Both the position numbers and the translations under genes were made by a program. 64,000 nt of DNA from Silene conica. Taxonomy: Eukaryota > Streptophyta > Magnoliopsida > Caryophyllales > Caryophyllaceae. Below, piece after piece: positions 1 through 10,453 of this stretch. Every line of letters starts with the position of its first letter. Position 1 is the first letter of the stretch. The notes beneath the pieces are model-generated. The model did no database searches and was not told the origin of the DNA. It saw only the letters and a program-made list of their open reading frames with translations. The stretch covers positions 5,213,001 through 5,277,000 of the forward strand of contig CM055318.2 in the NCBI GenBank assembly GCA_029255685.2, given 5' to 3'.

Positions 1-453
1 AATCCATCAATCTGATTTCAGAAGCTTAGCTTTTTGGATGATCAGGGACGGGTAGGGCCTAGGGGTCTGTCTGTGATTGAGTATACGATGTGGTGTTGGT
101 GTTGGTGTTGGGGGTCGGTTGTGAGCGAGGTGAGGGGTGGTAGTAATAAAGGTTGTGAGGGTAAGCTTGGTGGCATTAGTGATGGGGCCGGGATGGGCTC
201 AGGTGGCGGATGAGGGTGAAGACGGGAGTGGTTGGGGAGTTAATTACCCACCAGGCCGCCACCACCCCTCCATTGTCTCCATACACCCTTCACCGCCATC
301 ATTTCGAGATTGATTACCCCGTAACAATTACTCAAGACACAAGATAAAGGGAATAAACTAGCTAGGAAGATATAGAATTAAAGAATCACATTTGTATGAA
401 ATCACAACCAAATATGTTGTCTCAGGCTGTAACTATACACACCTATTCAACTA
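1..453. other. Intergenic, G-rich, no gene seen
   Basis: No convincing coding region. The first 250 bases are G/T-rich with a short imperfect TGGTGT microsatellite near 91-110, and the next 200 bases turn C-rich and then AT-rich. Similar G-rich patches occur in introns further on, so this may be old repeat DNA, but no ends could be defined. Confidence 0.5.
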
Positions 454-832
454 CTCCCTCCATCCCGATCATTTGTTTACCTATTCCATTTTAGGGTCTA
501 AATTAGGAATATTTTCTATGGGTAACTTGAGTTTCCACAAGCATATTTGTGCACTTGTCTTAACTATGTTACCCGACTCTTCTAATCCCCTCACGTACCC
601 GTGTCCGACACTCGACACTTCGACATCTCATTTTAATTCAAAATATGCATATTTTTCATAAAAATAGCCAGTCCGACACTTGGACACGGACCATGTCCGA
701 TCCTTCTAAACGAGTCTGAGCAACATAGCTTATCTATCAATAACAAAATCCAAGAAAAGGTCTTCCGACCTCTCCATCCTCCAAGTCTTTGTGTCAAAAC
801 CAAATGTAAACAAATAACCGGGACGAAGGGAG
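454..832. mobile_element. Stowaway-like Tc1/mariner MITE (interrupted)
   Basis: The left end reads CTCCCTCCATCCCGATCATT and the right end is its near inverted copy (ACCGGGACGAAGGGAG). The element is flanked by TA on both sides (452-453 and 833-834). These termini and the TA duplication are typical of Stowaway MITEs. The middle is broken by a second element at 565-728. Confidence 0.75.
565..728 (-). mobile_element. MITE with CTATGTTACTC ends, nested in Stowaway
   Basis: The ends read TATGTTACCCGACTC and GAGTCTGAGCAACATAG. The body matches, in reverse, two other copies in this window (27701-27898 and 28832-29017), including the 'gtgtccgacactcg' and 'aaaatatgcatattttt' segments. Those copies have 9-bp target duplications; here the flanks no longer match clearly, so this copy is older or rearranged. 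Confidence 0.7.
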
Positions 833-834
833 TA

Positions 835-2759
835 CTTAATTGGTGAAGTAACATTCATTTGCAAGTACAAGACACCCACATGACCAAAAATGAATTAAAA
901 TTGACAATTCACATAAAGATTTGATCTTTTTTTTTATTATGGCACTGATAAATTATAAGACGGATAATACCATCTTAAATGAGAATTTGTATTGATAATC
1001 AAGGCATGAATCAACATCACAGGCAACGATTGGAAAACCCAGTTACAGATAATGAAGAAATCTGGAAGAATACTAATGAACAATTAAACATGATGATTCA
1101 AATCATCCAAGGATCAGCAATTAAACAGAAATCAAATAGAAAAAGGAGAAAAAGGAAGAAAACCGTTTAGAGTCAAAGTTGTTCTTGGAGAGACAGGATT
1201 GAATGTCACAGGCCTGTTTCTTGCATGGTTCTTTGCTTGGCTGAGGCATCACGTCTCTCCCTGTCATCAACTAAGCTTGTGTACAAATTTAGTACAGAAA
1301 TATGGTGATTCCGCTCCACTTTTCGCCATTGACGGGTTCACAGGTAGCCGCCCGCCCGATACCCCACGTTGGGGTTAATTTTTCAGCCCATCCAGCCCGC
1401 CAAGTCAATTGGGTCGGGCTACTTACTCGTAGCCCGATCCATGCTAACTGCATCTAAATCTCACAAACAGATCATTTCGTATTTGTGTAAACTTTATAAG
1501 GGTTACCACTATCTTAACCCTAATTCGGCCCAATTACATAAGCGGGTATTTTTAACCATAACCCGACTTATTTAAATCTCGTGTCGTGTCGTATTCTTGT
1601 CAACCTAGTCACTTAAATGGGTCGCAACTTACAACGTCTTTACCCTAACCTACTAACTTCGTATCTGGTTTGTGTTTTGCTTTCGGATTGTATCAATGAT
1701 TGCAACAAGACCTAGTAAAATAATTTGTACCTAAACCGATATCCGAGCTTAAAAACCAAATTAATTTTGTAAACCCTTCAAATTTATAACAAAAATAATA
1801 ATCGAAAGATTGAGGGCTACGATTCTTGGGAGATCTTGATTTCATCTCTTGAAATTTAGGATTTTGATAGTACTACGGATGTTTTGTCGACTTAATTCCG
1901 TATAGAGAAGGTAGGGCTTTTTTTATACTATCGACAATTTAATAGTAGGAGTATGAGGTCGTTTGAGGCTTAACTTATCTACCCCCGTTATAGTAAAGTA
2001 CTTTGGAGAATAAGTCCAGGGCGAACTATTCTATAACATGTCAAGATATTATAATATTTTTGATAATTATCTTAAGATGCTAAAAACACCATATAATAGT
2101 GACGCAAAAATACAAATTTTTGGTGTCTTTGGTGTTTGCAGACCGACATAACATAACCCAAAAAGAACATTTACCGTGCACATTGTTTATAATCATAAAT
2201 AACTTCATAATAGTTTATTCTGAAATGACATGAATTCGAAATGCCTCGTTCTGAACATAATCCGACCAAATACTTGCAAACATGAAATTCATCAGCTCGA
2301 ACTGACCTGACCCGAACCAGACTAACCCATCAGTTTCCCAGGTCTAAGCACAACCAAATGTGACAATCAATTCGGCTCATTATAGAGGTTCACGTGATAT
2401 CGAATCAGGCTGACTTTTCCGATCAAGTTGGGTTTGTCATTTTAAGCCAACTGATATCATTATCAAATGTGATTACTCTATTACATCACTTCAATTATTG
2501 GCCATTAAGATAGCTTTTAACAATTTTTTTGTTTAGTCACTTATTAGGTCAAACATCCAATTTAACCACTAAATCACTTGCATTTTAATATATATTAAGA
2601 TTAATAGCTATCTTGTCACCTTTTAACTTAGGTTTATCGGATCGAGTTAGGTTCGACTCAAACTGTCATCTGGTCAGTTTTAATTTGTAATATTCTTAGA
2701 GTTCAGTCAGGTCTTACATGGTCGGTTCGGGTCGAGCCAGACTTGTTAGCTCATAACCT
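835..2759. other. Intergenic region upstream of HISN1
   Basis: No supported gene. Segments near 1340-1450 and 2270-2750 are rich in CCGAC/GGGTCGGG-type words (for example ctgacctgacccgaacc at 2303-2319 and ggttcgggtcgagcc at 2724-2738). They resemble the subterminal repeats of the hAT-type MITE at 14373-15548, so they are probably decayed relatives of it, but no ends or target duplications were found. Confidence 0.4.
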
Positions 2760-2887
2760 CATAGTGTGAGCGAGTAGTTTGTAACCCATCTCCCACCTAA
2801 CATTAACAGCGACAACAAAACGTCACTCCACCTCCGAATCTTTCTTCTTCTTCTTCTACTTCTTCAATTAACCTTACACTTCCAGTA

Positions 2888-5800
2888 ATGGCGATACCTC
2901 AGTCATTCCTCCATCAATGTCAATCAATCTCCGCATTCCCTTACTTCTCACCTTCTATAGCCTCCTTCACTTCCTCTCCTTCTAACTCTTCTCGCGTTTC
3001 TCTTCAACTCCGTGTCTTCGCATGTTCGCAAACATCTTCGCCTATGAGCGTCGTTAACGGCAATGCCGATTTACGACTTCCGCCTCGCTCTGAAATTCGT
3101 TTCGGTTTGCCGAGTAAAGGTCGCATGGCGGCTGATACTCTTGACCTTCTCAAGGTTTTCAATTATTTTTGATATACTGTATTTTATTATATTTTACGAT
3201 ATTCCGAAATGTTTTGTTGTTTATGCTTTTTTTTGGTATTGATGTTTAGGACTGTCAGCTGTCAGTGAAGCAAAGCAATCCGCGGCAATACGTTGCTCAA
3301 ATTCCTCAGGTGAAGATTCATATTCTTCTTCCAATTGCTCAATTAAAGCGTTTTACTTGTGACGGACACCTGAAGTCCGTCTTCAATGAGATTTTGTGTT
3401 GCTCAATTCGTATTAGAATGTTGCCAGGCGTCAATTATTGATTAAATTGTTATAGAAGTATATCATTCTTGGTGAATTTTCATTTAAGCCTGTGAAAATG
3501 ATTAACTACTTCCTGTAATAATTGCGAGGTTGATCTCAGAAAGTATCGGCTTTTGTTGACTACTACTTTTTTTTCCTTTTTTTTAATAATTAAAGTTGAT
3601 GCTTAGATAGGTTGCGTAGGAGCTGTTGGCATCCTTCTTGTATTGGAGTGTTGTGTGACATAGAAAGTATCGGCTTTTGTTGACTACTAATTTTTATTTT
3701 TAGTTTTTATATAATTAAAGTTGATGCCCTTAGTTAGGTTGAGTAGGAGCTGTTGGCATCCTTCTTGTATTGGACTGTTTTGTGCCATAGAAAATTGCTG
3801 AATTTGGATTGCTTATGCTAGCTTGATGAACTAGTTTTACATTACTTGTATACTCGAGGTAAAGTATGGGTTGGTGGAGATGAAGAGGTTCAGGCGCGTG
3901 ATAGTTGAGATATCTCTTCATCCTCACTGTTTTAGTAAACATTAAAGAAAACCTAGTTGTGGGTTAGAAAGTTCAGAAAGTGAATAAGAATTGACAAATA
4001 GAAAATGGTGTGTTGAGCCTAGCTAGTAGCTACGACACATGGCTATTTTACATATATGATAGAGCTTGTGATGTCGGCATAGTATATAGTATGTGACATA
4101 AATGATCGTAAAAGCCTGAAGGGTTATTTACGAACTGGAAACGGATTTTTCTTGATTGTCATTTCTGTAGAAGAGTAACCTATTGCAGAAATAAGGATTA
4201 CATGAATTATCTAAACCCGTACTTTGTGAGTAGTAGATGTTGCTTTATCATTGGAGCAATTAAGTATCAAAAGCTATTCTTGAATGAAGATTGTTATTTT
4301 GTTTTTTAGGGTTCCTTCCAAGATAAATTCTAAGAGTTAGAGTATAAGCATATGATATGTATTGTAGAGTTTTTGATTGGATGGTGGTCACCCCTTTCTT
4401 ATTATTGATTTGCTGTGGATTGATAATCACCAGAAGTGATATCATGTCCATTTATTTTTGTAATAATCAACTAAACCATGTGGTGGACTTCTTTTCTTGT
4501 TAGACTTCCGTACAATGAAGCATTCAGGACATGTACAGCTATGATGTCATTTTCATAGATGTTTGTCTGAGAAAATGTAAAATGTAGAATGAAAACATAA
4601 GAACAATGATAGCCTTAGTTCACGGTCGTATACAGATTTCATTGTACGGAGTGATAATCTTTTGGTTTGTGCTACTATGAACACGGAAAGTCCTTCAGAT
4701 TATCTATGACTTGAGTTTTTAGCTTTTATAGTAATCAGGAGGCCATAGTAAAACTGGACTACTTTATATGTTATAATCATTGGCTATTTGGTTTTGGTGA
4801 ATGCCAGACATGTCATATATGTAGTGTCTATGACATTGTATATGTAGCTTGTTGTTGCTCATTTTTGTGAAATAGCCTGCTAATCAATAATTCAAATGCA
4901 TTTTTTTCACTTTGCCCTCTTTTTTTCTTTTTCGTATTAATAGTTTGCTTTTAATGGATGTTCATGATTCTTATGATAAGTAGTAACAATTACTCGCTCC
5001 ATTACTCAATGCTGATTTCATTGTATCTGTCTCCTCTGTAGCTGTCAAACTTGGAGGTGTGGTTTCAACGGCCTACAGATGTTGTGAAGAAGTTGTTATC
5101 TGGAGATTTAGACCTTGGTATAGTTGGATTTGATATTCTCAGCGAGTATGGTCAGGTGGCTGTCACTACATTGGCTATCATTTCTATCTGTTTGAGTTTT
5201 CTGTATTTGTTGGTTCTTTTTTTGTGCCGTTCGTATGCAATTTGTCAAGAATAATTGCCTTGGAAAATATTTTGTCAAGATCTAGGATTTTCAAGGGTCA
5301 GGAGATCGGGTTTCATACTTTCAGGGGTAAAAGTGTGGGTTTTTGGGTGGTGGATATGGGTTCCAACGAAGAGGTAGGAGATGTTTTGGGGGTGGGGAGT
5401 ATATTATGGTGGTGTGTCATGGTTGGCTGAGGGTGTCAGGTGGTGGAGCTTGGTGCTTAGGGTACTGAGTGGATGAAAAAGATGCATTGGGAAGGATTAG
5501 GGCAAGGGTAAACAGGTAACTGTAATCACTTGCATAAAAAGCGGATCCAAAATGAAACATAAAGAATAGCTTAGATAGATGGATTATCCTTTAGAAAGTC
5601 TAGACTGCATGACTTTTTTTTTCCCTGTGAGAAGTAAATGATTTTCAAGTTATGTTAGTATGTACCCAAGTCTTATTTCTTAAATGCCTCTATTGCTTTT
5701 ATTGATATGTCTGTGTTTTGATGCGTGTAAAAGAGAAATTAGAAAACTTTATTTCCTTAATTTTGTGGAAAGTTTGATACCTGATAGCTTCAGAGTGCTC

Positions 5801-8800
5801 TATTTTTCTGTACTATCTTATCCATGTTTTGGTGAATAGGTGATATGTGTGATCTTATATGATTCCATATTAGTTATTGCAAAAGACTCAGGAAATGGGT
5901 TTCCATCTTAAATTTTTTTTCACGCAGGGCAGCGAAGACCTAATCATTGTTCACGATGCTCTAGAATATGGGGAATGTCACTTATCACTTGCTGTAAGTG
6001 CCCTTTTCTCCCAGAAATCATCAGGCATGTTGGTAATATTGTTACTCAGAAATTTCTTCAACCTTTTTCAGATTCCAAAATATGGCATATTTGAGAATAT
6101 AAATTCTCTGAAGGAGCTCGCTGAAATGCCCCTATGGACAGCTGAGAGACCTCTAAGAGTAGCTACTGGCTTTACCTATGTGTGTAATTTCCTCTAACTA
6201 TGTTGGATCAATTATTCCTTTATTTGTTTGACGGGGCTGACAAGGCAACAAAGAGCTGGAATTTTGCCTAGTTTAAGAATCAATTACAAAAAATTCGGTT
6301 ACTTGAATTCAGTAGCTTTCAAGTATAATAAATTTCATTTTTTGTGGCATTCACAGCTGGGTCCCAAATTCATGAAAGATAATGGGCTGAAGCATGTTAC
6401 TTTTTCAACTGCTGATGGAGCTCTAGAAGCAGCACCTGCTGTAAGATTTTTCGAAGCTATCATATATGTTTCAAATAAATGGGAACCTGTCTTTTCGTCT
6501 TTTTGTAAATTAGATTATCAACTACCCACTATAGTTTGAGATCATAATTATCGCTCTCTCATTTTGTATATAAGCATCACGTTCAGCCATCCAGGGTGTT
6601 TCTTGTATATGGGCGTCACCTCTATGGTGTCTTTATATATAACGACATCACCCCCATGGCACATTTTTACAGATGGGTGTCACCTCATCATCTCTTTTTG
6701 TTCTTGGGCGTCCCCTCCTTGGTACCCCTTAATTAATATTTTTTATTTATCAGAAAAGAAAATACACATCTTGTGACCATGTGATTCTATAGAGCTGTGA
6801 AATGGTTGTCTATGTCTTTAATGCAATTTGCAGTTATGCACAAACTCTGGCATGAACTAGTTTGCCATCTATATCCTGACATTCTTTTAAAATAAATTTT
6901 GAAAGATATTTCCTTGGATGTTCATAAAATGGTCTGTGATGTGAACGTGGTCGTGCCTATTTTTTTTCTAATGCTATAATTTGATATCTGCAAGACTGCA
7001 AGGTCTGCAACCAACTTCTTACTGCATGTTTGCTTGGAGAAAAGATCACAACTCTTTTTTGAAAGATATAAATGACTGCATGAGTGCATGTACCAAAGCT
7101 CCACACTTTCCAGAGATCAGACCTGAATCCTACATAATCTGTGCTGAGTCGAGAAGAGAATTGCATCGGTTATATTGTTGCGGTTGTGGTCAATATTATT
7201 TTTGTAAACCCCTTGAATGATGAATATGAGAGGCTATGTATCCAATTGATTCAAAGTATGGTTTGGGTCTTGGGGTCTTGGAGCTGAAATTTCTGAGTTG
7301 AGCTATTCAAATTTCTGAAATTGATTCATAAATTGTTGGTTGTTGCTTCATGCTTCTTTTTGTATTTGCATACCACCAATATATTTCTTTGGTTATCAGA
7401 TGGGAATAGCAGATGCAATATTGGACCTTGTAAGTAGCGGGACAACTCTGAAAGAGAATAACTTGAAAGAAATTGAAGGTGGTATTGTGCTGCAGAGCCA
7501 GGTACATCTTATGTCCCATAACTAACTTACTACTACTCCCTCTGACCAACAATAATATACATTTTTTCGCCAAGTATAAAGTTCCTACTTGAAATCTTGC
7601 TTATAAATTTTTCAGGCTGTTCTTGTTGCAAGCAGGAAATCTTTGATCGCTCGCAGCGGTGTTTTGGACACTACCCACGAGATATTAGAAAGATTAGAGG
7701 CACACCTGAGGGCAATGGGTCAGTTTACGGTATGCAACTAACTGCATTAACCGTGCATTTGATGACTATCCCTGTCGTTTCTTTATCTTCATAATTTCAT
7801 GTTAGGTTACTGCAAACATGAGAGGCAGTAGCGCCGAGGAAGTTGCAGAACGAATACTTAGCCAGTCATCTTTAACTGGACTGCAGGTAATGTTTTTTCC
7901 TTGACGGAGTCTTGTTTTATGATTTCTCATTGTAGTCTTCAGAGGATAATTTAACCTGATGTCTTGAACGAGGCTCTGGCTTTGTCAGGGGTAAGACCAA
8001 AGTTTGAATGATACTTTTAACCTATTATCTTAAAGCTAGCATCCACCTGTTATAAAAGTAACTGAGACTCTGAGAGTATAACAGCCTTCTCATTGCTCTC
8101 CGTGATTGGTGTAGGGTCCCACTGTCTGTCCTGTTTTCAGCAAAAGAGGTGGAAAGCCGTCACTTGATTACTTTGCCATCGTTATATGTGTACCGAAAAA
8201 GGATCTATATAAGTCTGTTCAGCAACTAAGAGCGGTAAGTCTCTTCTACAGTTCATCATCGTATATTGTTTGGCTTTCAGATCATTGATCTACAACAAAC
8301 GTGAACGGTATTCTTTATGTTTTATCTAATAAGTATAAGGCATGGGATTTTGTGACACGGGAAATGATAAAAATGATGCCTTGGCTTGGGAGATTGTGAT
8401 TTTATTGTTAGGTGGTCATTTTTAGTCAAGATTATGTTGTCAATTATTCCCTACAATAATGTTCAGCTTTTGAACATCCTTGGCAAAGGTGCTGAAAATA
8501 GTTATGGTTTACATAAGATAAACTTGGCCATCCTTCCTTGCTCTTGTTACCTTCGGATCTACAAAATCGTTCCAATTCGTTGGACGGTGCTCATTGACTG
8601 GAAAATTGCAACGACAACAATATAACCCCTATGCCTCAAACAACTCTCGCAATAGTGGGGTAAGAGGTGTCGGATGTACACAACCTTGCCACTTTTGCTA
8701 ATTACGCAGGGATGTTTTGAAAAGACTGTACATATCCCATTCTTGTGGGTAATCAATTTCAGTGAATAGGCTACTTACGAAAATTCATAACAATAATAGT

Positions 8801-9548
8801 TAGAAGCGTGGAATCCCGTTTAAGGTTCTATCTAGGGGTGTCCATTCAGTGGTCTGGACCAAAGACCAGACTGGACCGGACCATTTGGTCCGGACCAGTC
8901 CGGACCGAATTTTATTTGGTCCGGTCCACGGTCCATCTATTTGCTCTAGTTTGGTCTTCGGTCCGGTCCTGGACCAAACCGAATGGACCGCGGACCGGAA
9001 CATGGACCGAACTTATATGAGAAATGAATTTTTTAAATTGTAATATTATTGATTTTATTTCTACTTTGTTTACATGTATTATAACATGTATAATTATGTA
9101 GTTAAATCTAGTAAAAAGATAATGTTGCTTATTTTGATCGTTAAAAATTTCTCGAGTTCAAATTTTACATGTCAAATCATGTCAATGACAATCATATTTG
9201 GTCCACTTTGATCCATTTGGTCCGGTCCGGTTCACAAATTTTTATGGCCCAGACCGGACCAGACCAATATTAATACGGTCCGGTCCTCGGCCCACCCTTT
9301 ATCCCTTATTTGTTCTTCGGTCCAGAGAGTTTGGTCCGGTCCAGTCCGGTCTGGTCCCGGACCAATGAACACCCCTAGTTCTATCTAGTTCACAACCTCT
9401 TGTTGGTAATCATTTTTTTGAGAATGGTTGAGGTGACTGTTGTTTGGTGCAGATTGGCGGGAGCGGAGTCCTTATTTCTCCACTGACCTATATTTTTGAT
9501 GAGGAGACTCCAAGATGGAGCCAGTTACTTGCCAAACTCGGCCTCTAA
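2888..9548 (+). CDS. HISN1: ATP phosphoribosyltransferase, chloroplastic (HisG, long form)
   Basis: Catalyses the first, committed step of histidine synthesis: ATP plus PRPP gives phosphoribosyl-ATP, in the plastid. Exons: 2888-3154, 3250-3309, 5042-5155, 5928-5993, 6072-6179, 6357-6440, 7400-7501, 7616-7729, 7806-7886, 8115-8234, 9453-9548, giving 403 residues, close to the roughly 410 of plant enzymes. Residues 1 to about 60 are Ser/Pro-rich and look like a plastid transit peptide. The catalytic core starts at [18 protein letters not shown]; the PRPP-binding motif [13 protein letters not shown] is at about 237-249; the C-terminal regulatory domain (about 306-403), where histidine feedback acts in this family, is complete. 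All exons are multiples of three and all ten introns are phase 0. A CT-rich 5' leader (about 2838-2867) precedes the first ATG. Introns carry several repeats, listed separately. The gene faces NFU tail to tail. Confidence 0.93.
3537..3788. repeat. Intronic tandem duplication, about 122 bp unit
   Basis: Two adjacent copies in HISN1 intron 2. Both begin with agaaagtatcggcttttg and later share gctgttggcatccttcttgt. The copies start near 3538 and 3660 and differ by small indels and T-run length. Confidence 0.8.
4507..4650. repeat. Short foldback sequence in HISN1 intron 2
   Basis: TCCGTACAATGAA at 4507-4519 is a perfect inverted copy of TTCATTGTACGGA at 4638-4650, with about 118 bases between. 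It could be a very small MITE; no clear target duplication was identified. Confidence 0.35.
6574..6720. repeat. Degenerate minisatellite in HISN1 intron 6
   Basis: Five loosely spaced copies (31-37 bp) of a gggcgtcacc-like core near 6574, 6611, 6643, 6675 and 6706, with poorly conserved sequence between them. Confidence 0.45.
8611..8730 (-). mobile_element. SINE-derived fragment in HISN1 intron 10
   Basis: The segment around tgccTCAAacaactctcgcaatagtggggtaag and gtcggatgtacacaacc resembles, in reverse, a body segment widely shared by plant Au-type SINEs. Both ends are lost. The match is from memory of the family rather than an alignment. Confidence 0.4.
8833..9377. mobile_element. Non-autonomous hAT element (MITE), 545 bp
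   Basis: The ends are TAGGGGTGTCCATT and AATGAACACCCCTA. They are flanked by a perfect 8-bp direct repeat gttctatc at 8825-8832 and 9378-9385, the duplication length made by hAT transposases. Both subterminal regions (about 150 bp each) are packed with GGTCCGG/CCGGACC words in both orientations, probably transposase-binding sites, around an AT-rich core. It sits in HISN1 intron 10, about 75 bases upstream of the last exon. It codes for nothing; the short open frames on both strands come from the GGACC repeats. Confidence 0.92.
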
Positions 9549-10453
9549 TGTGATGTCATGTTCGAGTTTTCTCAATGCTCTACTGTTAGCTCTACTACCA
9601 CGGAGTATATTTACAGCGAAGTGGATTAGCTGGTTTTGCAGCTTTATCCTGGAGGTTTCGGTTAAGAAATATTCGACAGTTTTATAGTATCACGTTACAA
9701 ATAGCGATTTTGTTGAACTGTAATTCCTGTAATACTGCTGTTCTTCAAGAATTTGTTTACAATTTTAAATTATACTTGACGAGTACCTGTAATACTGCTG
9801 TTCTTCAAGAATTTGTTTACAATTTTAAATTATACTTGACGAATAGTGAACAAGCGTAATTTCTGTAATACTGTTGTTCTACAAGTAATTTTTTTTAATT
9901 TTTTTTTTTGAACACGAAAGAAAGGTTTACATACAAACTACATTTTCATTACATTATTTGAAAAAGAAAATAAACTTAGGACGAAACTGTTACAGATGAT
10001 AGGTCTCTCTTTTCTCTTCTTTATCAGTTGAGCTTCCGAGGAGTACCTGCAACAAGACACACTTCCGCCACCAGGACGTAGAAAATTTCTACAAGTATTT
10101 TGTTTACTTGTTATGAACATAAAGAAAAACACGTGCTCAATTAATTTTCTTCTTCGATTCATTATCATCTCTAATTTTTTAAGCTGGGAAATTCTAGCAA
10201 CATGCAGTTTGCTGATCGAATCTAAAACTTGGCTAAATTTCTTTTACCGTACAGTACATCTTCGCACATGACGACTGCTATTCTGCTAATGGTACATAGA
10301 AAGATGAGCCTATACAGTAAAAGATTTTATTCGGGAAATTCAATCACAGCGTACAATACCAAATCGTAAAAATTCTAAGACTCAAACTATACAACATTAC
10401 AAAGTAAACATTTCACTGTTATAAAATCTTTACAGACGCAAACCCAAAAAGCT
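9549..10453. other. Spacer between convergent HISN1 and NFU genes
   Basis: Holds the 3' untranslated regions of both genes, the 60-bp tandem duplication listed below and a T-rich stretch at 9890-9910. No coding region is supported. Confidence 0.6.
9726..9842. repeat. Perfect 60-bp tandem duplication in HISN1 3' region
   Basis: Bases 9726-9782 are identical to 9786-9842 (57 bases, 60-bp period). A third, decayed and shortened copy follows at about 9860-9890 (taatttctgtaatactgttg). Complete identity of the two copies implies a recent duplication. Confidence 0.9.

Noticed and set aside
8800-9043. Open frames on both strands inside the hAT MITE
   Set aside because: Produced by the stop-poor GGTCC/GGACC repeats; the target duplication and inverted ends explain the segment.
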